In this document: in pieces, positions 18,691 through 27,923 of the stretch
How the letters are laid out: every line of letters starts with the position of its first letter
Position numbering within the stretch: the stretch's first letter is position 1
Program-made: the position numbers and the translations under genes
From: Maioricimonas rarisocia
GTDB taxonomy: Bacteria > Planctomycetota > Planctomycetia > Planctomycetales > Planctomycetaceae
Length of the DNA: 64,000 nucleotides
Assembly (NCBI RefSeq): GCF_007747795.1
Contig: NZ_CP036275.1
Location: 3,588,001 to 3,652,000, forward strand
Reading direction: 5' to 3'
Notes under the pieces: model-generated
Database searches by the model: none
What the model was told of the DNA's origin: nothing
The model's input: only the letters and a program-made list of their open reading frames with translations

Positions 18691-19515
18691 ATGACGGAAC
18701 AGCAGGTGACCGAAGAGGAACTGGTCGAGAAGGCACAGAATGCCCTGAATCAGTGCAACTGGGTGATCGGGGAGTGTGCGGCCCAGTGGACCCAACGGTA
18801 CGCCCAGGGGCGTACCGACGCTGACTTTGGAGCCCGCATCGGGCTCAGTGGCGACCAGGTTTACCAGCGGCGACGTGTCTGGGAAACGTTTGCCGACGTC
18901 CACGACGACTACCCGAAGCTGAAGTGGTCGCACTTCTACGCGGCCCTCAACTGGGACGACGCTGCCGACTGTCTGCAGTGGGCCAATGAGATTGGTGCCA
19001 CCGTCGCCGAGATGAAGGCCTGGCGTCGTGCTCAGCACGGCGAGGATCTGACGATCCAGGGTGAAGAGGGCGAACCGGCTCCCTTTGATTCTGACATGGA
19101 GAGCCCGGTCGAGTACCTTGCGCCGCAGACCGGTATGGTCCGGGATCCGGAATCGTTCGGCGGCGGTGAGGGCGGGGACGCAGGCGAACTCGTCGGGGCG
19201 GCGGCTGGGAGCAGCAACGAACTGACGGCGGCCGGTCACCCGCGGCAGATTGCCGAATCGGCGTCGGCTTCAGAAGAGGCCTACGCTCCGTTCAGCAAGG
19301 GGGCACGCGGTTCGGCGGAAGGCTCGGACTCGGAAGCGAAGGCGGCTCCGTCCGCCGAGCAGGTGATCAAGCGGCTCGCGTCGGCAATCGAGCGGTGCAA
19401 TACCACGCTGACGCCGGCGATCATCGAGCGGTTTCCGAACCTGCCTCCCGAACTCCAGCAGCGGTTTCTCAAGGCTGTGGACGACCTGATGGAGCGATCC
19501 GAAGGGCTTCGCTGA
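18691..19515 (+). CDS. Conserved hypothetical protein with helical N-terminal domain and disordered linker
   Basis: 274 aa, soluble, no signal peptide. Residues ~1-120 are helical and rich in Trp and charged residues, with a GLSGDQVYQRRRVWETF segment that could be a helix-turn-helix-like DNA-binding element, then KLKWSHFYAALNWDDAADCLQWA. Residues ~125-215 are Gly/Ser/Ala/Glu-rich and probably disordered. The C-terminal ~50 residues form a second helical module (ERCNTTLTPAIIERFPNLPP). The N-terminal text faintly recalls DUF3102/ParB-like chromosome proteins, but I cannot assign it. Its stop is 65 bp before the HtrA-like gene on the same strand. Confidence 0.6.
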   Translation: MTEQQVTEEELVEKAQNALNQCNWVIGECAAQWTQRYAQGRTDADFGARIGLSGDQVYQRRRVWETFADVHDDYPKLKWSHFYAALNWDDAADCLQWANEIGATVAEMKAWRRAQHGEDLTIQGEEGEPAPFDSDMESPVEYLAPQTGMVRDPESFGGGEGGDAGELVGAAAGSSNELTAAGHPRQIAESASASEEAYAPFSKGARGSAEGSDSEAKAAPSAEQVIKRLASAIERCNTTLTPAIIERFPNLPPELQQRFLKAVDDLMERSEGLR

Positions 19516-19580
19516 TCGGCGCGGCCGGCGGGGGGGAACCTGCTCGAGTTCACCCGGTTACTTGACGGGAGGTGCCAGGC

Positions 19581-20774
19581 ATGTCTGAGAGTCCCACCGG
19601 TTCCCCGCCCGAGCGTCCGAATGCCCGGGGCGGCCAGCGCGTCAATGGCTGGCTGGTCGTCGCCCTGCTGCTGGTGGTGGCGGCCCTGCTGCTGCGGTAC
19701 CGGCTGCCGATTCTCAGCGATCTTCGCGATCCCGATGCCAAACCCCGGGCCGTCACGCCGCGGGGTGAACTGGCGGACGTCGAGAAGACACAGATCGAGA
19801 TTTTTCGCGAGGCGTCCGTCTCCGTCGTACACATTACGACGGCCGCACTGGCACGGACGTCCGATTTTGGTGTGGCGCGCGTCCCCCAGGGGACCGGGAC
19901 CGGCTTCGTGTGGAGCGAAGACGGTTACATTGTCACGAACTTCCACGTGGTCAGCGGGGCGCAGTCGGCGGTCGTGACGCTCGCAGACAACTCGACGTAC
20001 ACCGCATCCCTCGTCGGGCTGGAACCCTCCAAGGACCTCGCGGTCCTGAAGATCAACGCGGAACGGGGAGCGCTGCGGGCGATCCCGGTCGGTCAGTCAT
20101 CGGAGTTGCAGGTCGGCCAGAACGTCTACGCGATCGGCAGTCCGTTCGGTCTGCAGCAGACGCTGACGACCGGAGTCATCAGCGGCCTCGGACGGGAGAT
20201 CCGCTCGCTCAACAACGCCGTGATCCGGGACGTGATCCAGACGGATGCCGCGATCAACCCCGGCAACTCCGGCGGGCCGCTGCTCGACAGTGCCGGTCGA
20301 CTGATCGGCGTGAACACGGCGATCTACAGCAACTCCGGGAGCAGCGCCGGCATCGGGTTCGCGATTCCCGTCGATACGGTCAATCGCATTATTCCGGATC
20401 TGATCCGCTACGGACGGGTCGAGCGGCCCGCGCTGGGCGTCGAAATCGTTCCTGATTCGGTGCTCGAAGACATGCGGCGCAACGGTATCGCCGGTCTCGA
20501 CTCGGAGGGGGTTCTGATCCAGACCGTGCTGCCGGGCAGCGCCGCCGAGCAGGCAGGCCTCCAGGGGACGCGGTTCGATACGGAAGAGCGCCGATATGTG
20601 CTGGGGGACCTGATCGTGGCGTTCGACGAGGCGCCCGTCACAAAGGCAGCGGATCTGTTCGATGCGCTCGACAATGCTGCGGTGGGCGAGACCGTAACGC
20701 TGACTGTCATTCGCGCTGGTGAGTCCATCGAGGTCGAACTCACCCTGCAGCCCCTGCCGACCCTGAACCCGTAG
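19581..20774 (+). CDS. HtrA/DegP-type serine protease with PDZ domain
   Basis: 397 aa. The ATG at 19581 has a ribosome site (GGGAGG, 19567-19572); an open GTG lies 9 bp upstream. One N-terminal membrane segment (about 20-40) anchors it, so the protease faces the periplasm. Trypsin-like triad: TNFHVV (His), SKDLAVL (Asp) and NPGNSGGPLL (Ser). A single C-terminal PDZ domain (about 285-390) ends at TLQPLPTLNP. This is the DegS-like architecture (one TM, one PDZ) used in envelope stress signalling or quality control. No sigma/anti-sigma genes are adjacent. Confidence 0.93.
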   Translation: MSESPTGSPPERPNARGGQRVNGWLVVALLLVVAALLLRYRLPILSDLRDPDAKPRAVTPRGELADVEKTQIEIFREASVSVVHITTAALARTSDFGVARVPQGTGTGFVWSEDGYIVTNFHVVSGAQSAVVTLADNSTYTASLVGLEPSKDLAVLKINAERGALRAIPVGQSSELQVGQNVYAIGSPFGLQQTLTTGVISGLGREIRSLNNAVIRDVIQTDAAINPGNSGGPLLDSAGRLIGVNTAIYSNSGSSAGIGFAIPVDTVNRIIPDLIRYGRVERPALGVEIVPDSVLEDMRRNGIAGLDSEGVLIQTVLPGSAAEQAGLQGTRFDTEERRYVLGDLIVAFDEAPVTKAADLFDALDNAAVGETVTLTVIRAGESIEVELTLQPLPTLNP

Positions 20775-21048
20775 CTTTCCGGGGCGACCGGCTCCCGCGT
20801 AGTCAACATCGCATGCAACTGTCAAGTCAGTTTCTGCGCCCAAGGTCCGCAAAGATCCGGAGAAAGTTAAAGATTCTAAGTGTCGCCTTGATAGGGGATT
20901 GCGGATGTTGGTCGGGAAAATCCGAAAGAAGCGCCGAAAGGAATCCCCAATTGGGACGTTGATTCATGCAGAGACGTCACTAAACATTCGTTGAGGCCGA
21001 TACTTGATGTGCGGCCTCCTGCCCGGAACAAATCACGGAGGAGAAGCC

Positions 21049-21297
21049 ATGCTCGTGCTAACGAGGAAAATCGGGGAAGAGATCCTGATCGACGGCGAGA
21101 TCGTCCTGAAGGTCTCGGAGATCCAGGGGAACCGCGTCAAGTTATGCGTGGAAGCCCCCAGGTCGCGTCGGATTCTGCGCGGAGAGGTGGCCGAGAGATC
21201 GGGAGCCGTTCCCGCTGCTCAGCCGAATGCGGTTTCGCGGCGCGAGTCGAGGTCGGACGATGCGGTTTCAGGATCCACGTTCATCAATGCTCAGTAG
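21049..21297 (+). CDS. csrA: Carbon storage regulator CsrA with C-terminal extension
   Basis: 82 aa. The ATG at 21049 follows GGAGGAGAAGCC, a strong ribosome site. The core MLVLTRKIGEEILIDGEI through VEAPRSRRILRGEV matches CsrA/RsmA, including the N-terminal LTRK and the Arg of the ILRGEV strand that contacts GGA in RNA. CsrA dimers bind GGA motifs in mRNA leaders and block translation. The family is usually about 60-70 aa; here ~30 Ser/Ala/Arg-rich residues follow the core. No fliW or flagellar genes are nearby. The GGAGGAG in its own leader could allow autoregulation. Confidence 0.93.
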   Translation: MLVLTRKIGEEILIDGEIVLKVSEIQGNRVKLCVEAPRSRRILRGEVAERSGAVPAAQPNAVSRRESRSDDAVSGSTFINAQ

Positions 21298-21437
21298 ATG
21301 ATGCCGCCGTGTCGCGCGGACAATCGCGGCGTCGATCAACGTGAGGAGGCCAATCGACGGGCCCGCTTCATCATGATCTGACAGACGGGCCTTCTCTGGC
21401 GGTGTTCAGTCCGCCATTTCTCTCGACACATCATGCA

Positions 21438-21468
21438 GAAAAACCCGGGAAAATTCTTTCCCCGGGTC
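21438..21468 (-). terminator. Rho-independent terminator of the EF-hand gene
   Basis: On the minus strand: ACCCGGG, an 11-nt loop, CCCGGGT, then a run of T. It lies ~60 bases past the stop codon of the minus-strand gene that ends at 21529. Confidence 0.8.
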
Positions 21469-21528
21469 TGCGATCTGACCTGCGTCAAATCCCGGTCTGG
21501 TGAGACGCATTCGCGTCGATGACCCGCA

Positions 21529-22857
21529 TCACTTCTGACGGGCACGGTCCCGTTGCAGTCCGTTGCGGATCTCTTCCTCCGAAAGCTTTCCGTCGGCATC
21601 GGTATCAATGTCGTCGAAACGCTGACGGAGTCGGTCCGGCACTTCGTCTTTGGACAGGAAACCGTCTCCGTCCCGATCCAGTGCCTTCAGTCCGTCCCGG
21701 CGGTTCGCATTCTGCCCGGGGCCTCTCCGCCCCTGAAACAGACGCTGCATCTCTTTCTGTGAGAGCTTGCCGTCGTTGTCGGCGTCCATTTGGCGGAACC
21801 GCTCGTCGTTGAGACGCGGCGGAGCTTCGGACTTCGAAATGAAGCCATCGCCGTCACTGTCGAGCTGACGGAACATCGCCGAACCATCGCGACCCGCTGC
21901 GTCCGGTCGGCCCGGTGCATCGCCCGGACGACGGGGCCTGGCGGGCGAATTGGCATTCGGCCGCCGCGAGTCCGCTTCCATCCGTCCGCGGCCGTTCATC
22001 GCGCCGCCGATCAACTCAGGTGGATCGAGCTGACCGTCCTGGTTCCGATCGAGTTCATCGAAGTGCTGTGCGGCTTTCGCCAGCTCGTCCCGGCTGATGC
22101 GCCCGTCTCCGTCCTGATCGAGGACCCGCAGCAGAGCCGGACCGCGCCCCTGCCCTTCCGGTCGTGGCTGGCCCTCCCGGCCCTGTGGTGCCGGTCGTTC
22201 GCGGGGAGTTTCCATGACGCCGGGGATCCGGCTGAGGTCGATCTCGTCCGTGCCGAATCGATCGAAGAGGGGCTGCAGACGTTCGCGGGCCGGTTCCGGA
22301 ATCTCGTCCTTCGAGATCTTGCCATCATTGTTGCGGTCCATCCGCTTCAGGAACTCCAGCCGGCGCGTGGCATCATCGCCACCCGGACGCCCCATGCCCC
22401 GCATCGCTCCACTGAACTCTTCGTAAGTGACTTCGTCCTTGTCGAGCCGTTCGAACAGGGGGCGCATCCGCTCCTGCAGCATGTCGGGAAGTTCGTCGAG
22501 GGCGAGTTTGCCGTCGCCGTTCCGGTCCAGTTGACGGAACATCGCTTCGGGATTCTGTCCGCGCCCCCGTCCCCGCCCACCCTGCTGGGGGGCCTGCACG
22601 GGACGATCTTCGGCGGAAGTGGCCGCCTCGTACTCGTCGCGGCTGAGGATGCCATCTTCGTTTTTGTCGCCGACCCGCAGCAGGCGATCGAAGAAGCGTT
22701 TCTGGTCGTCGTTGAGTTCGTCGGCGGTCAGCCGACCGTCGCTGTTGCCATCAAGCTGAGAGAAGAGACTCTCGGAAGCGTCATCCGCGAAAGCCGGTGC
22801 GGGAACTGCCGCAGCCACGAGCAGGGCCGCGGTGGTCGCAATAAGCAAACGAAGCAT
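21529..22857 (-). CDS. Secreted protein with about ten EF-hand calcium-binding loops
   Basis: 442 aa from the ATG at 22857, which has an AGGAGG ribosome site; the frame extends 65 codons further but those are not credible. A signal peptide (MLRLLIATTAALLVAAAVPAPAFA) precedes an array of EF-hand loops. I count ten canonical 12-residue loops, for example DGNSDGRLTADE, DKNEDGILSRDE, DRNGDGKLALDE, DRNNDGKISKDE, DQDGDGRISRDE, DSDGDGFISKSE, DRDGDGFLSKDE and DTDADGKLSEEE, plus two degenerate ones. A Pro/Arg/Gly/Gln-rich linker separates loops in the middle. Likely a periplasmic or extracellular Ca-binding protein; the ligand partner is unknown. It is followed by a clear terminator. Confidence 0.88.
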   Translation of the reverse strand: MLRLLIATTAALLVAAAVPAPAFADDASESLFSQLDGNSDGRLTADELNDDQKRFFDRLLRVGDKNEDGILSRDEYEAATSAEDRPVQAPQQGGRGRGRGQNPEAMFRQLDRNGDGKLALDELPDMLQERMRPLFERLDKDEVTYEEFSGAMRGMGRPGGDDATRRLEFLKRMDRNNDGKISKDEIPEPARERLQPLFDRFGTDEIDLSRIPGVMETPRERPAPQGREGQPRPEGQGRGPALLRVLDQDGDGRISRDELAKAAQHFDELDRNQDGQLDPPELIGGAMNGRGRMEADSRRPNANSPARPRRPGDAPGRPDAAGRDGSAMFRQLDSDGDGFISKSEAPPRLNDERFRQMDADNDGKLSQKEMQRLFQGRRGPGQNANRRDGLKALDRDGDGFLSKDEVPDRLRQRFDDIDTDADGKLSEEEIRNGLQRDRARQK

Positions 22858-23002
22858 GGGGATTTCCTCCTGGGGTTGAGGGGAGGCGCTGTGCCTCCTC
22901 CTCTTCTTTGAACCCCGGGAGCCGGCCGGTGTTTCGCTTGAAGCGGTCACCAGCCCGGAAAATCCGTCGTGTGATCGTCTTCGACGATCTGCAGGAGACG
23001 TG

Positions 23003-24730
23003 TCAGTTCTCGTTCGGCAGCGAGAAGTTGACGAACAGAGCGCCCCGTTCATCAGGAACCGCGTAGCTGCCGGTCGTGGGCAGGTACTTGCGGATCACGT
23101 CGAATTCCGGCAGTTTGCTGAAGTCGATCTTCCCCTCGGTCACGGCATCGAGCTGGCCGCTGCGGACCATCTCGTAGACGGCACGCACCTGGGCGTCCGG
23201 CTTCTGGTAGCCGATGATCGACAGCTTCTCCGGCATGTGGGAGGCGATGCGCTGGAAGTCCTCGGAATCCGCCAGGGGATTCTCCGCTTCGTCACGCCGG
23301 ATCACATCTTCGAGCATACGGGCGTGCGTTGCGAACAGCAGAAAACCGCGGGTAATCGCCGCTGCCGGGTCCATGCCACCGGAGCCGGCCTGCTCGGCTT
23401 CGTAAATCGTGGTTCCCTGGAAGTCCCGTTCGGTCAGTTCCACGCCGTTGGTTGCCTTGATGGCGTTCAGGACTTCCCGCATGCGGTCTTCGTCCTTGAG
23501 CTGCAGGGCGAAGAGCATCCGCTGATCTTCGATGCCGGCGTCGGGCGGCAGGTCGGAGAGGAAATGCATTTCCCCCGTGAACTGGTCGATCAGGTCCTCC
23601 TTCGGGTGGATCATCGGACCGCCCGGCTGCTGGGCGACCTGGTCGACCATCCGGTCGAAGCCGCCGGCCTGACCGGTGAACAGATCGTACAGCGTTTCCA
23701 CTGCGGTGTAGGCGGCCTGGAGGTTCCAGTTGACGGCAGAATACTGTGCGACGTCGGCCGAGACCCAGCGGGGCGGTCCCTGAGCGATGGCCGGGAACTC
23801 GAAGACCTTCAGGATGCCCGACGCGGGCTGCTCGACGTACAGAAACGTCTTGGTGACCGAATCGAATTCGTCGGTCGCCATGTCCATGGTGCCGCCCATC
23901 CCCTTGAACCGATCCAGTCCGAGCAGCGGGAGGAAGGTCATGACGGTCATCGACTGCATGGCCAGATCTTCATTGCTGGACATGACGGCCCGCACGAGAT
24001 CGATCGGACTGACATACCAGGCCATCAGGGGGCGACCGTCCCGTCCCACTTCGCAGGCCTCGAGGATGTAGGAGTAAACGCTCGACCCGGCGAAGGTGCG
24101 ATCGTTTTCGCCGTCCCAGCGGACCAGGACATCTTCCATGATTCCCGTGTCGGCACTGAGCGTCAGCACAAGACGGCCGTCGCGGATGACGTAGGCGAAC
24201 GTGCTGAAGATGCCTGCGTCTTCCGGAAGCGCGTAGGCGGTGATGTCCGTTCCTTCGAACTGCTCGACCTGGGCTTCGCTCTGCTGATCCTTCAGGGCTT
24301 CATCCAGCGTTTCCAGAAGTCGCTCGAGCGTGTCCCCCCGCTCGCGGACATCAATGATCGCGATCAGAGAGAGACGACGTCCTGCGGGCATGACGGCCGC
24401 GAAAGCCACCTCGCCGGTCGGGAAGTCGGCCAGCTCGTGCAGCGAGAAGCCCAGTTCGGCTTCGACTTCGGGAAGGTACTCGTCGAAGAGATCGACGATC
24501 TCGGCGTTGAACGGCTGCAGTTCCGGGTCATGGATCATCTGCCCCGTCATCGTCTCGCCGAAGCGACTCTTCAGCTCTTTGATGTCCGAGAGGGACAGGT
24601 ATGCGAGAACGCCCGGAGGCAGGAGTTGATCGGCCGGGACCGGATCCGCTCCGCGTACCATGCCCGGAAGGACCACCAGGGCGGCCATCACGGCCAGCCA
24701 ACCTCGAAACGCGCAACAGAGAGAGCTCAT
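23003..24730 (-). CDS. Exported conserved hypothetical protein (DUF3352-like resemblance)
   Basis: 575 aa from the ATG at 24730, after GGAAG; 24 further codons are open upstream. A signal peptide (about 1-26, ending near VRGADPVP) is followed by PPGVLAYLSLSDIKELKSRF and a repeated alpha/beta layout with segments such as GTDITAYAL and GTTIYEAEQ. This resembles planctomycete exported proteins of the DUF3352 type, a weak match made from memory. No catalytic motif is visible. It lies ~145 bp upstream of the EF-hand gene on the same strand. Confidence 0.6.
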   Translation of the reverse strand: MSSLCCAFRGWLAVMAALVVLPGMVRGADPVPADQLLPPGVLAYLSLSDIKELKSRFGETMTGQMIHDPELQPFNAEIVDLFDEYLPEVEAELGFSLHELADFPTGEVAFAAVMPAGRRLSLIAIIDVRERGDTLERLLETLDEALKDQQSEAQVEQFEGTDITAYALPEDAGIFSTFAYVIRDGRLVLTLSADTGIMEDVLVRWDGENDRTFAGSSVYSYILEACEVGRDGRPLMAWYVSPIDLVRAVMSSNEDLAMQSMTVMTFLPLLGLDRFKGMGGTMDMATDEFDSVTKTFLYVEQPASGILKVFEFPAIAQGPPRWVSADVAQYSAVNWNLQAAYTAVETLYDLFTGQAGGFDRMVDQVAQQPGGPMIHPKEDLIDQFTGEMHFLSDLPPDAGIEDQRMLFALQLKDEDRMREVLNAIKATNGVELTERDFQGTTIYEAEQAGSGGMDPAAAITRGFLLFATHARMLEDVIRRDEAENPLADSEDFQRIASHMPEKLSIIGYQKPDAQVRAVYEMVRSGQLDAVTEGKIDFSKLPEFDVIRKYLPTTGSYAVPDERGALFVNFSLPNEN

Positions 24731-25261
24731 TCTTTGACTTCCTTGAAGTGTCGCGTTGTCATCGTGTCGCAGTCGAACGTCCCGTACGGGAAACCATCGC
24801 ACCGCAGAAAGCGACCTCGTGAACCATCGCCCGATCGATCACTGGACGCCCAGACGTTCTGTTCCCACTGGCTGACGCGATTGTAGCGATTGCCTCAGCG
24901 TGTGCACAGATTCGCCATTTCCACATCGGCCCTTCCCCCACGTCGTTCATCGCGAATTGGTAACGCCATCCGCATCGTCAGATTTCCCGGCGCCGGAGAC
25001 GGGCACTCTCATTTGCATCGAACGACATTGATGCATAAACTGAACTTCAGCGAGCTGAAGTCCGAACCATCAGAAAGTGTGGTTCTGGCTTCTCGCCCGC
25101 GACCTCAGGTATGCAGCGGCATCACGGAAGCGGCACGCACCTGAGTCCGATACCCACCCCGCCGTTCGCCTGGCGGACCACGATCGTCATTGCCCTTCCT
25201 CACAAGGAGGGCACATGATCCTGCCTGTTGTGGTACCAGCCGGGCCTGTCAGAGGTTTCGC
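24731..25261. other. Intergenic region (~530 bp) between divergent genes; one perfect palindrome
   Basis: No credible gene. It contains ACTTCAGC-GA-GCTGAAGT at 25044-25061, an 18-bp perfect palindrome that could be an operator for the divergent 24730 and 25262 genes. Promoter boxes could not be assigned with confidence. Confidence 0.4.
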
Positions 25262-27745
25262 ATGATTCCGACCCGGAGTCCGTTTTGCGGCTGGTTTCAG
25301 CTTTCGGCAGCTCTGTTGCTGACCGCCATCGGCTTCGCCTCCTCGGCGTCGGCCCGGGCCGACGACACAGCGGGACTTTCCGTCTGGCCGGCGGAATCGC
25401 TGACACTCACGGCCTCCTCCCCCCGCCAGCAACTGATCGTCATGCGTTCGGACGCAGGCGAACAGGAGGATCGAACGCGCGCTGTCCAGTATGTAAGCAG
25501 CGATCCGGCGATTGCAACGGTGGATGAACAGGGCGTCGTCCGGGGTGTCGGCAATGGTCAGGCAACGATCCGGATTTCGGGCGAAGCGGGTGCCGCGAAG
25601 AACATTGCGGTGACCGTTCAGTCCATCGACACAATTCCCCCCGTCGATTTCGAGCGGGACGTGCAGCCGGTGCTGACGCGATTGGGCTGCAACTCCGGTC
25701 CATGTCATGGCAAGCAGCGGGGACAGAACGGCTTTCAGCTTTCGCTGCTCGGCTTCGACAGTGAGTTCGATCATGCCGCCCTGACCCGCGAAGCACGGTC
25801 GCGGCGTGTCTTCTTTGCCGTTCCGGAACAGTCGCTGGTCCTCACCAAGCCGATCGGCGCCGTGCCTCATGGCGGTGGCGTGCGAATGAAGCGAGGCGAC
25901 GAGGCGTACGAGATGCTGCTGCGCTGGATTCGCAGTGGAGCTCCCCGCAGTGTGCCGGAGACGCCCGAACTGGTCAGCGTCAGCGTCTTTCCCACCGAAA
26001 GGATTCTCGCCAACGGTGAGTCGCAGCAACTGGCGGTCACCGCGACGTACAGCGACGGCAGCAGCCGCGATGTCACCGCCCTGGCGACGTACCAGTCGAA
26101 CGAGGCTCCCATCTGTGCCGTTGACGAGACCGGACTGATGACCGCGGGCCAGGTGACGGGTGAAGTCGCGGTAATGGCCCGCTATATGGGGCACTTCGCA
26201 CTGGTGAACGCCTCGGTCCCGCTGCCTGGCGACGTCCCTGCCGAGTACTACGCCGGCCTGCCGCGCGAGAACTACATCGACGAGCATGTCTGGGAGGCCC
26301 TGAAGCGACTGAAGCTGAAGGCCTCGCCGGCCGCACCGGATGCGACGTTCATGCGCAGGGCGTACATCGACATCATCGGGCGGCTGCCGACCGCCGACGA
26401 AGCCCGCGCGTTTCTGAGCGACGAATCGGAGAACCGCCGCGAACGTCTGGTCGACCAACTGCTGGCCCATCCCGAGTATGCCGAGCTGTGGGCCAACAAG
26501 TGGGCCGACCTGCTGCGGCCCAATCCGTACCGGGTCGGCATCAAGGCGACGCTCAATTACGACGCCTGGATTCGGGACTCCTTCCGGAAAAACCGGCCGT
26601 GGGATGAAATCGTCCGCGAGCTGCTCACGGCAGAGGGAAGCACGTTCCGTGACGGCAACGTCACGCTGTTCCGCGATCGCCGCAGTCCGGACGAACTGAC
26701 GACGATCGTCAGCCAGCTGTTCCTCGGGATCCGGCTGGAATGTGCGAAGTGTCATCACCATCCGTTCGAAGTGTACGGGCAGGAAGACTTCTACAGCTTT
26801 GCCGCGTACTTCGCGAAAGTCGGCCGCAAGGGAACCGGGCTCTCGCCGCCAATCTCCGGTTCGGAAGAGTTCGTGTTCGCCGGCAAGGGGGGAAGCGTCA
26901 AACATCCTCTGACGGACGAAGTTCTCGAACCAAAGCCGCTGTTCGGCGAAGCCCCGGAGGTCGGCGACGATCCGCGTGAATCACTGGCTGCCTGGATTAC
27001 GTCGAAAGAGAACCCGTACTTCGCGCAGACGATGGCCAACCGGATCTGGATGGATCTGATGGGACGTGGCCTGGTCGAGCCGGTGGACGACCTGCGGGCA
27101 ACCAACCCGGCTTCCAACGGGCCGCTGATCGAAGCACTTGGTCGCGACTTTGCCGAGAACGGTTTCGACATCAAGCATCTGATCCGCCGGATCGCGACCT
27201 CTCATGTCTACAGCATGAGTGCCGAACCGAACGAGCGGAATCTCGTCGACACGCGGTACTTCGCGCGTCGCTACCGTCAGCGGTTGCGTGCAGAGGTGCT
27301 GCTCGATTCGGTTGACCGGATCACCGGCGTTCCCGAGTCGTTCTCGGCGATGCCGCCGGATGGCCGGGCCAAGGAACTCTGGACGCACCGGATCGGGTCG
27401 CTGTTCCTCGACGCATTCGGACGGCCGGATCCGAACCAGGACCCACCCTGCGAACGGACCGGCGAATCGACGGTCGTACAGACGCTGCACATGATGAACG
27501 CCGAGAATCTGTTCCGGAAGGTGACATCGGATTCCGGCCGAGCAGCGAAGCTGGCGGCCAGCGAGAAGACTCCGGCCGAGATCGTCGAAGAACTGTATCT
27601 TTCGATCTATTCGCGGTATCCGACCGAAGAAGAATTGAACATCGGCATCGGTTTATACGACAATGAGTCAGCAGATCGTCGGGCTGTCACCGAGGATCTG
27701 ATGTGGGCCCTGATGAACACCCCGGAATTCCTGTTCAAGAGTTAA
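25262..27745 (+). CDS. DUF1549/DUF1553 protein with two Ig-like (Big_2) domains and heme-like motifs (PSD1 type)
   Basis: About 827 aa from the ATG at 25262; the frame opens 24 codons earlier. After the signal peptide (to about 35) comes a bacterial Ig-like domain (about 40-120), a CX4CH motif in CNSGPCHGK (about 143-149), and a second Ig-like domain (about 230-315). The DUF1549 domain (about 335-545) carries CAKCHHHPFEVYGQEDF (CxxCH near 494). DUF1553 (about 570-825) follows, with MANRIWMDLMGRGLVEPVDD and the ending MNTPEFLFKS. In planctomycetes such proteins are exported and almost always followed by a DUF1501 gene, as here (178 bp). The chemistry is unknown; the Cys-His motifs suggest covalent heme and a redox role. 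Confidence 0.9.
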   Translation: MIPTRSPFCGWFQLSAALLLTAIGFASSASARADDTAGLSVWPAESLTLTASSPRQQLIVMRSDAGEQEDRTRAVQYVSSDPAIATVDEQGVVRGVGNGQATIRISGEAGAAKNIAVTVQSIDTIPPVDFERDVQPVLTRLGCNSGPCHGKQRGQNGFQLSLLGFDSEFDHAALTREARSRRVFFAVPEQSLVLTKPIGAVPHGGGVRMKRGDEAYEMLLRWIRSGAPRSVPETPELVSVSVFPTERILANGESQQLAVTATYSDGSSRDVTALATYQSNEAPICAVDETGLMTAGQVTGEVAVMARYMGHFALVNASVPLPGDVPAEYYAGLPRENYIDEHVWEALKRLKLKASPAAPDATFMRRAYIDIIGRLPTADEARAFLSDESENRRERLVDQLLAHPEYAELWANKWADLLRPNPYRVGIKATLNYDAWIRDSFRKNRPWDEIVRELLTAEGSTFRDGNVTLFRDRRSPDELTTIVSQLFLGIRLECAKCHHHPFEVYGQEDFYSFAAYFAKVGRKGTGLSPPISGSEEFVFAGKGGSVKHPLTDEVLEPKPLFGEAPEVGDDPRESLAAWITSKENPYFAQTMANRIWMDLMGRGLVEPVDDLRATNPASNGPLIEALGRDFAENGFDIKHLIRRIATSHVYSMSAEPNERNLVDTRYFARRYRQRLRAEVLLDSVDRITGVPESFSAMPPDGRAKELWTHRIGSLFLDAFGRPDPNQDPPCERTGESTVVQTLHMMNAENLFRKVTSDSGRAAKLAASEKTPAEIVEELYLSIYSRYPTEEELNIGIGLYDNESADRRAVTEDLMWALMNTPEFLFKS

Positions 27746-27923
27746 GCGCTCCGAAGACCCCGCACTCATCCGTCCCGACAGCTCGGATTTGCTCGCATGA
27801 TGCAGCGAGTTCGCCCCAAAGGACGGCCTGCCATACCGTTGACCCACCAGGTAATCCGCAGCGCGGATCGCAAGCGGACGCAGCAGGAGCTGCGTCAACG
27901 ATCTGCCGCCCAGGGAGTAGTGA

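Noticed and set aside
20775-21048. Riboswitch in the csrA leader
   Set aside because: The spacer has some short inverted repeats but no known riboswitch core; nothing beyond the ribosome site could be supported.
23000-24886. 628-aa plus-strand open frame
   Set aside because: Antisense to the exported protein at 23003-24730, which has a signal peptide and a ribosome site.
25187-26905. 572-aa minus-strand open frame
   Set aside because: Shadow of the DUF1549/DUF1553 gene; no motif, no ribosome site.
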